A stretch of 23,567 nucleotides of DNA from Pelomonas sp966111775 (GTDB taxonomy: Bacteria > Pseudomonadota > Gammaproteobacteria > Burkholderiales > Burkholderiaceae_C): positions 1 through 23,567 of the forward strand of contig CBHWBD010000067.1 in NCBI GenBank assembly GCA_966111775.1. The letters are read 5' to 3'. Made by a program: the position numbers and the translations under genes. Below the pieces are notes generated by a model. That model did not search any database and was not told where the DNA came from. It was given only the letters and a program-made list of their open reading frames with translations. Position 1 is the first letter of the stretch, and each line of letters starts with the position of its first letter. Positions 14,803-22,880 of the stretch are shown piece by piece.

Positions 14803-15452
14803 CAGGCCGGCACGGCCACCGGCGGCTGGGCCGTCGGTGCGCTGTCGACGAAGCTCTGGCGCTGCGACAGCTTGTCCATGTGGCGCGCCAGATTCGGGTG
14901 CGCCTCGCGCCAGTCGATCTCCGGGAAGCGGAACTCCAGCCAGCCCAGGGCACAGCCGACGGCGATGTCGGCCAGCGAGAAGTGGTTGCCCGAGCACCAG
15001 GGCTTCTCGCCCAGGCCCTGGCTCATGGCGGCCAGGGCGGCGGTGACCTTGGTCAGGTGGCGGTCGATCCAGGCCTGGGTGCGCTGTTCCGGCGGGCGCT
15101 GGGCCCAGGTGCGCTCCAGGCGCACCAGGATGGCGGCGTCGACGATGCCGTCGGCCAGGGCCTCCCAGGTGCGCACTTCGCAGCGCTCACGGCCACGCTC
15201 GGGAATGAGCTTGCCGACAGGTGACAGGGTGTCGACGTATTCGACGATGACGCGCGAGTCGAAGACGGCACCGGTGATGGAGTCCTGGCCTTCCATGACG
15301 AGGCAGGGCACCTTGCCGAGCGGATTCATCTTCAGGATGGCGTCGCTGCCCCAGACATCTTCAAGCACCAACTGGTAATCGAGCTTCTTCTCGGCCATCA
15401 CGATGCGCACCTTGCGCACATAGGGGCTGGCGAGAGATCCGATCAACTTCAT
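14802..15452 (-). CDS. Glutathione S-transferase family protein
   Basis: This 216-residue protein begins MKLIGSLASPYVRKVRIVM, a GST thioredoxin-like start with serine at the catalytic position (SPYVRKV). KMNPLGKVPCLVM holds the cis-proline and FDSRVIVEYVD follows. The helical C-terminal domain includes FSLADIAVGCALGWLEFRFP. It probably detoxifies or reduces electrophiles in the cytoplasm. The ATG at 15452 was chosen because family members usually start MKLIG; an ATG at 15461 would add three residues and neither has a clear ribosome-binding site. It is divergent from the DUF898 gene across about 200 bases and unrelated in detail to the GST at 9287. Confidence 0.88.
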   Translation of the reverse strand: MKLIGSLASPYVRKVRIVMAEKKLDYQLVLEDVWGSDAILKMNPLGKVPCLVMEGQDSITGAVFDSRVIVEYVDTLSPVGKLIPERGRERCEVRTWEALADGIVDAAILVRLERTWAQRPPEQRTQAWIDRHLTKVTAALAAMSQGLGEKPWCSGNHFSLADIAVGCALGWLEFRFPEIDWREAHPNLARHMDKLSQRQSFVDSAPTAQPPVAVPA

Positions 15453-15585
15453 CGCGGTCATAGGGCAAACACGGAGATCACAAGTCGAAACGATTCTAGC
15501 CAGCGCCCCATGGCGATTCGGCCGTGAAAAAGGCCTGTCGGCTCCGGTACACAGCCACCTCACGCGGGGGTTGCCAGCCCGGCCG

Positions 15586-15608
15586 CCGGCCGCCAGAGTG
15601 TCGGCCGG
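15586..15608. other. GC-rich hairpin in the GST/DUF898 divergent gap
   Basis: CCGGCCG (15586-15592) pairs with CGGCCGG (15602-15608) around a nine-base loop, in the 200-base gap between the divergent genes. No promoter could be picked out with confidence here. The hairpin may be chance in such GC-rich sequence. Confidence 0.35.
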
Positions 15609-15652
15609 CCCACTGCGGTAGACGGTGGCTGACTCCAGGGAGATCCCTTTCC

Positions 15653-16834
15653 ATGCAAGAACCTGACGCCGCCCTCGCCGCGGCTATTCCGGCGCAGCCG
15701 CCCGTGCCGCGTGTCCTCGAAATCCGCTTCACGGGTTCAGGCAGCGAGTATTTCCGCATCTGGTCGGTCAACCTGCTGCTCATCCTCGTCACGCTGGGCC
15801 TGTACCTGCCCTTCGCCAAGGCCCGGCGCATCCGCTACTTCTACGCCAACACCCTGGTCGACGGCCAGGCACTGAGCTTCCATGGCGACGCCTGGAAGAT
15901 GTTCCGCGGCTTCCTGTTGCTGGTGCTGCTGATGGCGGTCTACAGCGGCGCGGGACGTTTCTCGACCACGGCCGCCTTCGTCGCCTTCCTGATCCTGTGC
16001 GCCGTCTGGCCGGCACTGTGGCGGGCCTCGCTGCAGTTCCGCCTCGGCAACACCAGCTGGCGCGGCCTGCGCATGCGCTTCGACGGCACGCTGGCGGGCG
16101 CCTATCTGAGCTGCGCTCCCAGCTATCTGCCGGCCATTGCCCTGGTGGGCGGTGCCACCTCGCTGGACCCCGAGACCCTCAAGGCCGCCGGCGGCTTCAC
16201 GCCCGGCATGGCGCTGTACGCGGTCGGTGCCCTGAGCATGATGCTGTTCGCGCCCTGGTCGCTGACCCTGTTCAAGCGCTACCAGCACAACGGTTATCGC
16301 ATCGCCAGCCAGCACAGCCGCGTGAAGCTGTCGGTGGCCAAGGTCTATCTGCTGGCCCTGAAGACCTTTGGCGTTTCGCTGCTGCCGATGATCGGTGCCG
16401 GCGTGCTGGTGGCCGTCATCGGCGCCGTGGGCGCCGCGGTCGGCGGCGGCGGACGGATCGCGAGCATCGCCTTCATGACCATCGGCCTGCTGCTGGGCTA
16501 TCTGCTGTACTTCGCCGTCGTCATGCCTTATGGCGCGACGCGCATGCAGAACCTGGCCTGGAACGGCACCAGCAGCGAGGCGTTGAAGTTCCGCAGCACG
16601 CTGCGCTTCTCGGCCCTGTTCGGCCTGACGCTGAAGAACTGGCTGCTGACGGCGTTGACCCTCGGGCTGTACCGGCCCTTCGCCGCCGTGTCGACGGCCC
16701 GCCTGCGGCTGGAGGCGGTCTATGTCCAGAGCAGCGAAGACCCGGCCGACTGGGTCGCCGCGGCCCATGCCGGACATGCGGACGCGACCGGCGACATCGC
16801 CGGCGACTTCTTCGGCATCGACATGGGCCTGTAG
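15653..16834 (+). CDS. DUF898 (YjgN-like) integral membrane protein
   Basis: This 393-residue polytopic membrane protein has hydrophobic helices at about 37-55, 85-100, 105-122, 185-204, 235-262, 270-292 and 326-345. A motif TLGLYxPFA appears twice, at 47-55 and 336-344, each followed by basic residues, which is typical of DUF898. Short FxGD/FDGT-type patches (SFHGDAWKMF, RFDGTLAGAY) also fit the family. Its biochemical role is unknown. AGGGAG at 15637-15642 precedes the ATG and rejects a longer ORF from 15524. Its TAG stop shares a base with the GTG start of the M48 protease, so the two are likely co-translated. A membrane complex with the protease is inferred. Confidence 0.88.
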   Translation: MQEPDAALAAAIPAQPPVPRVLEIRFTGSGSEYFRIWSVNLLLILVTLGLYLPFAKARRIRYFYANTLVDGQALSFHGDAWKMFRGFLLLVLLMAVYSGAGRFSTTAAFVAFLILCAVWPALWRASLQFRLGNTSWRGLRMRFDGTLAGAYLSCAPSYLPAIALVGGATSLDPETLKAAGGFTPGMALYAVGALSMMLFAPWSLTLFKRYQHNGYRIASQHSRVKLSVAKVYLLALKTFGVSLLPMIGAGVLVAVIGAVGAAVGGGGRIASIAFMTIGLLLGYLLYFAVVMPYGATRMQNLAWNGTSSEALKFRSTLRFSALFGLTLKNWLLTALTLGLYRPFAAVSTARLRLEAVYVQSSEDPADWVAAAHAGHADATGDIAGDFFGIDMGL

Positions 16835-17856
16835 TGGACGGCAGCCCCCGTCTCAGCGCCGACTGGTTCGACGGCCGCAGCGCCCGTGCCCGGCCCGTGG
16901 AGGTCTGGCTGGACGGGGCCAGCCTGCATTACGGCGAACACAGCGCAGCCCTGTCCACCCTGACCTGGCCCGAGCGCCAGCGCCATGGCCAGCGCCAGAT
17001 CCTGCTGCCCGGTGGCGGCCTGCTGAGCTTTGCCGACGGCCCGGCCTTCGACGCCTGGTGCCAGGCTTCGGGCCGCGGCGACAGCGTCGTCGTGCAGTGG
17101 CAGCAGAGCTGGCGGCTGGCCCTGCTGTCGCTGCTGCTGCTGGTCGCCGGCCTGGCGGCCGCCTACCGCTGGGGCCTGCCCTGGGCCGTGGACAAGGCGG
17201 TGGACGCCATGCCGCGGTCGGCCGAGCGGACGCTGGGCGAGCATGTGCTGGACGGCCTGGACGACCAGTGGCTCAAGCCCAGCCGGCTCAAGCCCGAGCA
17301 GCAGCGGGCCTGGCGCCGGCGCTGGGACGAGGTCATCGCCCGCGCCGGCCATGCCGTGCCCCTGCCCGAGCGCTTCGAGATCCACTTCCGCGACGGCGGC
17401 AAGGCCCTGGGCCCGAATGCCTTCGCCCTGCCGGGCGGCGACATCGTCATCACCGACGACTTGCTGGAGCTGCTGGCCGACGAACCCGATGCGGTGATGA
17501 CGGTGCTGGCCCACGAGATCGGCCATGTGCAGCATCGCCACGGCCTGCGGCTGATGCTGCACGCCGGCGCCGTCAGCATCGTGGCCTCGGTCATCGTCGG
17601 CGACTTCTCGACCCTGCTGGCCTCGGCGCCCGCCGTGCTGGCCGGCAACGCCTATTCGCGCGACAACGAACGCGAGGCCGACCTCTACGGCCGCAGCCTG
17701 GCGCGGGCCGGCGGCGTCGACACCTCGCGCATGGCCGTCTTCTTCGAGCGCCTGGCCGAGAAGCACAAGGCGACGGTGGACAACCACCCTGTGGCCATCG
17801 CGATTGCCACACATCCGGCTGACGAAGAGCGGGTGCGTTTCTTCAGCGAGCGTTGA
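16834..17856 (+). CDS. M48-family membrane-anchored zinc metalloprotease
   Basis: This 340-residue protein has a first domain (about 1-85) of unknown role, a single membrane helix at about 93-110, and a C-terminal peptidase domain. The zinc motif HEIGH is at 227-231 (H227, E228, H231), and E281 in RDNEREADLYG is the likely third ligand. H327 in ATHPADE is conserved in such enzymes. A hydrophobic pair of helices at about 240-270 may touch the membrane. The GTG start at 16834 shares its first base with the stop of the DUF898 gene. A far longer ORF in the same frame, starting within the DUF898 gene, is a shadow. A role in membrane or envelope protein quality control is inferred from related M48 proteases. 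Confidence 0.88.
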   Translation: MDGSPRLSADWFDGRSARARPVEVWLDGASLHYGEHSAALSTLTWPERQRHGQRQILLPGGGLLSFADGPAFDAWCQASGRGDSVVVQWQQSWRLALLSLLLLVAGLAAAYRWGLPWAVDKAVDAMPRSAERTLGEHVLDGLDDQWLKPSRLKPEQQRAWRRRWDEVIARAGHAVPLPERFEIHFRDGGKALGPNAFALPGGDIVITDDLLELLADEPDAVMTVLAHEIGHVQHRHGLRLMLHAGAVSIVASVIVGDFSTLLASAPAVLAGNAYSRDNEREADLYGRSLARAGGVDTSRMAVFFERLAEKHKATVDNHPVAIAIATHPADEERVRFFSER

Positions 17857-17877
17857 AAACTAGAATTGCGGGTTTTC
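17855..17877 (+). promoter_or_regulatory. Short AT-rich spacer before purB, possible terminator stem and -10
   Basis: GAAAAC (17855-17860) can pair with GTTTTC (17872-17877) just past the M48 stop. TAGAAT at 17861-17866 would be a fair -10 element for purB, but no good -35 is visible. The 40-base gap is the only AT-rich spot nearby. Both readings are tentative. Confidence 0.3.
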
Positions 17878-17896
17878 CACGATCCGCCGGCCCGCC

Positions 17897-19273
17897 ATGA
17901 CCACGACCGACTTCAACCCGATCAGCGCCCTCTCGCCGCTGGACGGCCGCTATGCCGCCAAGGTGGCCGCGCTGCGTCCCCTGCTGTCCGAGTACGGTCT
18001 GATGCACCGCCGCGTGCAGGTCGAGGTCGAGTGGTTCATCGCGCTGAGTGACGCCGGTTTCAAGGAATTCAAGCCGCTGTCCAGCGCCGCGCGCTCGCGC
18101 CTGCGCCGCCTCGTCAAGAAGTTCTCCGAAGCCGATGCCGAGGAGATCAAGGCCATCGAGCGCACGACCAACCACGACGTCAAGGCCGTCGAGTACTGGA
18201 TCAAGCGCAGCTTCGAAGGCCAGCCCGAACTGCTGGCCGCGTCCGAGTTCGTGCACTTCGCCTGCACCAGCGAGGACATCAACAATACCAGCCACGCGCT
18301 GATGCTGAAGGCGGCCCGCGACGAGGTCATGCTGCCGGCCCTGGACGGCATCGTCGCCACGCTGCGCAAGATGGCCCACCAGTTCGCGGCCACGCCCATG
18401 CTGAGCCGCACCCACGGCCAGACGGCCAGCCCGACGACGGTGGGCAAGGAGATCGCCAACGTCGTGGCCCGACTGGTCACGGCCCGCGCCCGCATCGCTG
18501 CCGTCAAGCCCCTGGCCAAGATGAACGGCGCCGTCGGCAACTTCAACGCCCATCTGTCGGCCTGGCCCAAGCATGACTGGGAGAAGTTCTCCAAGGGCGT
18601 CATCGAGAAGCAGCTCAAGCTGAGCTTCAACCCCTACACGATCCAGATCGAGCCGCATGACTACATGGCCGAGCTGTTCGATGCCTTCACGCGTGCCAAC
18701 ACCATCCTGATCGACTGGTCGCGCGACGTCTGGGGCTATATCTCGCTGGGCTACTTCAAGCAGAAGACCAAGGCCGGCGAGATCGGCAGCTCGACGATGC
18801 CGCACAAGGTCAACCCCATCGACTTCGAGAACGCAGAAGGCAACTTCGGCCTGGCCAGCGCCGTGCTGACGCATCTGAGCCAGAAGCTGCCCGTCAGCCG
18901 CTGGCAGCGCGACCTGACCGACTCCACCGTGCTGCGCAATATGGGCGTGGGCCTGGGCTATGCGCTGCTGGGCTACGACTCCCTGGCCAAGGGCCTGGGC
19001 AAGCTCGAGCTGAACGAGGCCGCGCTGGCCGACGACCTCGATGCCGCCTGGGAAGTGCTGGCCGAGCCCATCCAGACCGTCATGCGCCGCTACGGCCTGC
19101 CCAACCCCTACGAGCAGCTCAAGGAGCTGACCCGCGGCAAGGCCATCACCCAGGAGTCCCTCCGTGCCTTCATCGAGGGCCTGGATCTCCCGAAGGCCGA
19201 GAAGGCGCGTCTGCTGAAGATGACGCCGGGTTCCTATACCGGCTTGGCGACGGAACTGGCTAAGAAGGTCTAG
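17897..19273 (+). CDS. purB: Adenylosuccinate lyase PurB
   Basis: This 458-residue enzyme removes fumarate from SAICAR and from adenylosuccinate in purine synthesis. The fumarase/aspartase superfamily signature GSSTMPHKVNP lies at 297-307, with the catalytic serine among S298-S299. The general acid/base histidine is H173 in SRTHGQTASPT. TSEDINNTSHALML at 124-137 is also characteristic. Length and N-terminus (FNPISALSPLDGRYA) match the E. coli-type enzyme closely. It appears monocistronic. Its TAG stop overlaps that of the convergent GNAT gene inside a CTAG. Confidence 0.97.
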   Translation: MTTTDFNPISALSPLDGRYAAKVAALRPLLSEYGLMHRRVQVEVEWFIALSDAGFKEFKPLSSAARSRLRRLVKKFSEADAEEIKAIERTTNHDVKAVEYWIKRSFEGQPELLAASEFVHFACTSEDINNTSHALMLKAARDEVMLPALDGIVATLRKMAHQFAATPMLSRTHGQTASPTTVGKEIANVVARLVTARARIAAVKPLAKMNGAVGNFNAHLSAWPKHDWEKFSKGVIEKQLKLSFNPYTIQIEPHDYMAELFDAFTRANTILIDWSRDVWGYISLGYFKQKTKAGEIGSSTMPHKVNPIDFENAEGNFGLASAVLTHLSQKLPVSRWQRDLTDSTVLRNMGVGLGYALLGYDSLAKGLGKLELNEAALADDLDAAWEVLAEPIQTVMRRYGLPNPYEQLKELTRGKAITQESLRAFIEGLDLPKAEKARLLKMTPGSYTGLATELAKKV

Positions 19274-19791
19274 AGCGAGAGTCTGAAGACGCGAGAGGGC
19301 CCGCTGTAGCCCTCGAGCTGTTCCTGCTCCCCTTCGACAAAGCCCAGCTTGCCCAGCAGGGCCACGCTGGGCGTGTTGTCGACGGCCGTGATGGCCATCA
19401 GCGTCGTCCAGCCCAGGGCGGCCCTGGCGTGAGCCACGCAGGCCCGCGCCGCCTCCAGCGCATAGCCCTGGCCCTCGTGCTCGGCCAGGAGGGCGTAGCC
19501 CAGGTCGGGCTCGGGCAGGGCAGGGCGCTTGAACAGGCCGCACATGCCGACCAGCACGCCGTCGGCGCGGCGCTCCAGGGCCCAGAAGCCGTGACCTAGT
19601 TCTCGGTAGGCCTTGAAGAGCCGGCCCTCGGCCCAGGTCAGGGCTTCCTCGACGCTGCGCACGCCAGGGTCGTTGATGTTGCGGATCCAGCCGGGTTCGT
19701 TGACGAGGCGAAGCAGGAAGGGGGCGTCAAGCGGTGTGAATTCACGCAGCGACAGGCGTTCGGTATCCAGGATATGCATGAGACCAGACAA
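19270..19791 (-). CDS. GNAT-family N-acetyltransferase (RimJ/RimL-like)
   Basis: This protein of up to 173 residues resembles the RimJ/RimL branch of GNAT acetyltransferases. It starts ILDTERLSLREFTPLDAPFLLRL, has the strand GHGFWALERRADGVLVGMCGLF, and an acetyl-CoA-binding loop region LLAEHEGQGYALEAARACVAHA. NTPSVALLGKLGFVEG is the typical closing motif. ATGs at 19791 and 19779 are both possible; the second (MHILDTERL) fits the usual family start, and no clear ribosome-binding site decides. The acceptor (protein N-terminus or small molecule) is unknown. Confidence 0.9.
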   Translation of the reverse strand: MSGLMHILDTERLSLREFTPLDAPFLLRLVNEPGWIRNINDPGVRSVEEALTWAEGRLFKAYRELGHGFWALERRADGVLVGMCGLFKRPALPEPDLGYALLAEHEGQGYALEAARACVAHARAALGWTTLMAITAVDNTPSVALLGKLGFVEGEQEQLEGYSGPSRVFRLSL

Positions 19792-19849
19792 TAACCGGTC
19801 ATGCTCCGCTCCCCGTCAAGCTGCCAGACCACCGCCTCATAAACGCTTC

Positions 19850-22075
19850 ATGAGCCTCGCGCCCGACACCAGCGACAACCCCGCGCTCAGCCAGGCTTTG
19901 CGCGAGCTGGATGTCATCCTGGCGAATGCGGGCGTCGGCGTGGTCTTCGTCAAGGCGCGCACGCTGGTGCGCTGCAACCAGCGCTACGCCGAGATCTACG
20001 GCTTCGACAGCCCGGAAGCGGCCATCGGCAAGAGCAGCCACGATCTCTACGAATCCGAGCAGGAGGCCCGCGGCCTGGGCGCCCGGGCCTATCCGGTGCT
20101 GTCCATCGGCGAGACCTTCCGCGGCGAGCAGATGATGCGGCGCCAGAACGGCGAGCTGTTCTGGGCCCACCTGACCGGTCGCCTCATCAATGCCGAGGAT
20201 CCGGCCGACGGCTCGATCTGGATCGTCGACGACATCAGCGAGCGCAAGCAGGCCGATGCGGCGCTGTCCGACCTGCATGCCGAGCAGCAGCTGATCTTCG
20301 ACCACGCCATGGTCGGCATCGTCTTCCTGCGCGGCCGCCGCGTGACGCGCTGCAACCGTGCCTTCGAACAGCTGTTCGGCTATGGGCCCGGCGAGCTCGA
20401 CGGCCAGCTGTCGCGTGCCTGGTACCTGACCGACGAGGACTGGAAGGCGGCCGGCGACCTCTGCTACGAGCCGCTGTCGCGCGGCGACTCATTCCATGCC
20501 GAGATGCTGCTGGGCCGCAAGGACGGCACGTCCATCTACTGCGAGGTGCGCAGCAAGGCCATCGACCGCAGCGACCTGTCGCGCGGCTCGATCTGGATCA
20601 CCCAGGACATCACGGCCCGCAAGCAGGCCGAGCTGGAGCTGGTGCAGGCCAAGGCCCAGCTCGAGGCCCTGGTCGAGCAGCGCACCCAGCAGCTCAGCCA
20701 GACCGTCGCGGCGCTGGAGCTCAAGGTGGCCGAGCAGCAGGCCGCCGAGGCCCGCGCCGAGCGCCTGGCCCTGTTCGACGGCCTGACCGGCCTGCCCAAC
20801 CGCCATCTGCTGGCCGATCGCGCCAGCCAGGCCATCGACATCGCCCGCCGCGGCGACGAGCCGCTGGCCGTGCTCTTCCTGGACCTGGACCACTTCAAGA
20901 ACGTCAACGATTCCCTCGGCCACCGCGTCGGCGACTCGCTGCTGAACCAGCTCGCCGGCCGCCTGCGCGGCGCCGTGCGCGAGCAGGACACCGTGGCCCG
21001 CATGGGCGGCGACGAATTCGTGCTGGTGCTGCCGCTGACCGACATCGCCGGCGCGGCCCATCTGGCCACCAAGCTGATGGCCCTGGCCAGCGCGCCCTTC
21101 CAGGTCGACCAGCAGGAGCTGACCGTCACGCCGTCGATGGGCATCGCGATGTTCCCGACCGACGGCGACGACTTCGACACCCTGTGCAAATGCGCCGACG
21201 CGGCCATGTACCGGGCCAAGAAGGACGGCCGCAACGCCTACCGCTTCTTCACGAGCGAGATGCAGGCGCAGTCGGCCCGCGCCCTGCAGCTGGAGAACGC
21301 GCTGCGCCGCGCACTGGAGCGCCACCAGCTCAGCCTGCACTACCAGCCGCAGTTCGCGCTGGATGCCGGCGGCGAGAGCCATATCGTCGGTGCCGAGGCC
21401 CTGCTGCGCTGGCACCATCCCGAGCTGGGCTGGGTGTCGCCGGCAGAGTTCATTCCCGTCGCCGAGACCTCCGGCCTCATCCTGCCCATCGGCGAATGGG
21501 TGCTGCGCGAGGCGCTCTTGCAACTGCGCCGCTGGGACGGCGCCGGCCTGCCGGAGCTGACCATGGCCGTCAACCTGTCGGCCGTGCAGTTCCGCCACGA
21601 CGACCTGCCCGAACTCGTCGGCCGCCTGCTCGACGAGACCGGCATGGCTGCCGACCGCCTGGAGCTGGAGCTGACCGAAGGCGCCGCCATGGACAACCCG
21701 GCCGTCGCCATCACCGTCATGAACGAGCTGCATGCCCGCGGCGTGCGTCTGTCCATCGACGACTTCGGCACCGGCTATTCCTCGCTGAGCTATCTGAAGA
21801 AGTTCAGGGTCAGCAAGCTCAAGATCGACCAGTCCTTCGTGCGCGACCTGACCGACGATGCCGAGGACCGCGCCATCGTCGACGCCGTCATCCGCATGGC
21901 CGGCGCCCTGGGCCTGGAGACCCTGGCCGAAGGCGTCGAGACCGAGGGCCAGCTGGCCTTTCTGCGCCGCCAGGGCTGCCAGGCCGTGCAGGGCTATCTG
22001 TTCAGCCGGCCGCTGCCGGCCGAAGCTTTTGCAGAATTCGTGCTCGCCCGCACCATTCCCATCTCCGCCTACTGA
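19850..22075 (+). CDS. PAS-PAS-GGDEF-EAL c-di-GMP enzyme
   Basis: This 741-residue cytoplasmic protein has two PAS domains (about 14-133 and 141-258), a coiled-coil linker (about 256-305), a GGDEF domain and an EAL domain. The cyclase motif GGDEF is intact at 386-390, and an RxxD inhibitory site (R377-D380) sits five residues before it. The phosphodiesterase side has E516-A-L518, N575 in VNLSAVQF, E607 in ELTE, D637-D638 in DDFGTGYSS, K658 in KLKID and E694 in AEGVET. Both activities may be possible, with PAS signals setting the balance. Each PAS domain carries an RCN motif. The ATG at 19850 lacks a clear Shine-Dalgarno; a longer ORF from 19613 is antisense to the GNAT gene and rejected. Confidence 0.93.
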   Translation: MSLAPDTSDNPALSQALRELDVILANAGVGVVFVKARTLVRCNQRYAEIYGFDSPEAAIGKSSHDLYESEQEARGLGARAYPVLSIGETFRGEQMMRRQNGELFWAHLTGRLINAEDPADGSIWIVDDISERKQADAALSDLHAEQQLIFDHAMVGIVFLRGRRVTRCNRAFEQLFGYGPGELDGQLSRAWYLTDEDWKAAGDLCYEPLSRGDSFHAEMLLGRKDGTSIYCEVRSKAIDRSDLSRGSIWITQDITARKQAELELVQAKAQLEALVEQRTQQLSQTVAALELKVAEQQAAEARAERLALFDGLTGLPNRHLLADRASQAIDIARRGDEPLAVLFLDLDHFKNVNDSLGHRVGDSLLNQLAGRLRGAVREQDTVARMGGDEFVLVLPLTDIAGAAHLATKLMALASAPFQVDQQELTVTPSMGIAMFPTDGDDFDTLCKCADAAMYRAKKDGRNAYRFFTSEMQAQSARALQLENALRRALERHQLSLHYQPQFALDAGGESHIVGAEALLRWHHPELGWVSPAEFIPVAETSGLILPIGEWVLREALLQLRRWDGAGLPELTMAVNLSAVQFRHDDLPELVGRLLDETGMAADRLELELTEGAAMDNPAVAITVMNELHARGVRLSIDDFGTGYSSLSYLKKFRVSKLKIDQSFVRDLTDDAEDRAIVDAVIRMAGALGLETLAEGVETEGQLAFLRRQGCQAVQGYLFSRPLPAEAFAEFVLARTIPISAY

Positions 22076-22878
22076 TGACCTTCATTGCCCAGCTCCAAGC
22101 CCTGACCCCCCAATCGCGCCTGTGCGTCGGCCTCGATCCCGAGCCGAGCAAGCTGCCGGGCGCCTGGGCCGGCGATGCGAGCAAGTTCTACGACTTCTGC
22201 TGTTCAATCGTCGACGCGACCAAGGACCTGGTCTGCGCCTTCAAGCCGCAGATCGCCTACTTCGCCGCCCATCGCGCCGAAGACCAGCTCGAGCGCCTCA
22301 TCTCGCACATCCACGAGGTGGCGCCCGGCGTCCCCGTCATCCTCGATGCCAAGCGCGGCGACATCGGCTCCACGGCCGAGCAATACGCCCGCGAGGCCTT
22401 CGTCCGCTACCAGGCCGATGCGGTGACCCTGTCGCCGTTCATGGGCTTCGATTCCGTCGAGCCTTACCTCGCCTATGAAGGCAAGGGCGCCATCCTGCTG
22501 TGCCGCACCTCCAACAAGGGCGGCGACGACTGGCAGATGCAGCGCCTGGCCGACGTGCCCGGCCAGCCCCGCCTGTTCGAGCACCTGGCCCATCTGGCCG
22601 AGACGCAATGGAACCGCAACGGCCAGCTCGGCCTCGTCGTCGGCGCCACCTATCCCGGCGAGATCGCCCGCGTGCGTGAACTCGCGCCCACCCTGCCGCT
22701 GCTGGTGCCAGGCGTCGGTGCCCAGGGTGGTGACGCGGCCGCCGTCGTGCAGGCCGCCGGCCGCAGCGCGCCCCTGGCCGTCAATTCCTCGCGCGCCATC
22801 CTCTACGCCAGCAGCGGCGCCGACTTCGCCGAGCGCGCCCGCGCCGTCGCCATCGCCACCAGACAGGCCCTGACCTGA
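22075..22878 (+). CDS. pyrF: Orotidine 5'-phosphate decarboxylase PyrF
   Basis: This 267-residue enzyme decarboxylates OMP to UMP, the last step of de novo pyrimidine synthesis. The active-site pattern DxKxxD is at 91-96 (ILDAKRGDIGSTAEQYA: D91, K93, D96), with K57 in FKPQIAYF. The length and the DIGSTAEQYA sequence fit the subfamily common in betaproteobacteria and mycobacteria (PyrF type 2), which is longer than the E. coli enzyme. The phosphate-binding loop VPGVGAQGGD lies near residue 220. The ATG shares a base with the stop of the c-di-GMP gene (TGATG), so its translation is tied to that gene. Confidence 0.95.
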   Translation: MTFIAQLQALTPQSRLCVGLDPEPSKLPGAWAGDASKFYDFCCSIVDATKDLVCAFKPQIAYFAAHRAEDQLERLISHIHEVAPGVPVILDAKRGDIGSTAEQYAREAFVRYQADAVTLSPFMGFDSVEPYLAYEGKGAILLCRTSNKGGDDWQMQRLADVPGQPRLFEHLAHLAETQWNRNGQLGLVVGATYPGEIARVRELAPTLPLLVPGVGAQGGDAAAVVQAAGRSAPLAVNSSRAILYASSGADFAERARAVAIATRQALT

Positions 22879-22880
22879 CC

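Noticed and set aside
15586..15608. Riboswitch upstream of the DUF898 gene
   Set aside because: Only one simple GC-rich stem is visible, with no conserved aptamer features.
15997..16833. Long N-terminal extension of the M48 protease
   Set aside because: It overlaps the DUF898 gene in another frame and is Arg/Gly-rich; GTG at 16834 is coupled to the DUF898 stop.
17843..19543. 566-codon minus-strand ORF across purB
   Set aside because: It is antisense to the well-conserved purB and to part of the GNAT gene's frame, with no recognisable domain.
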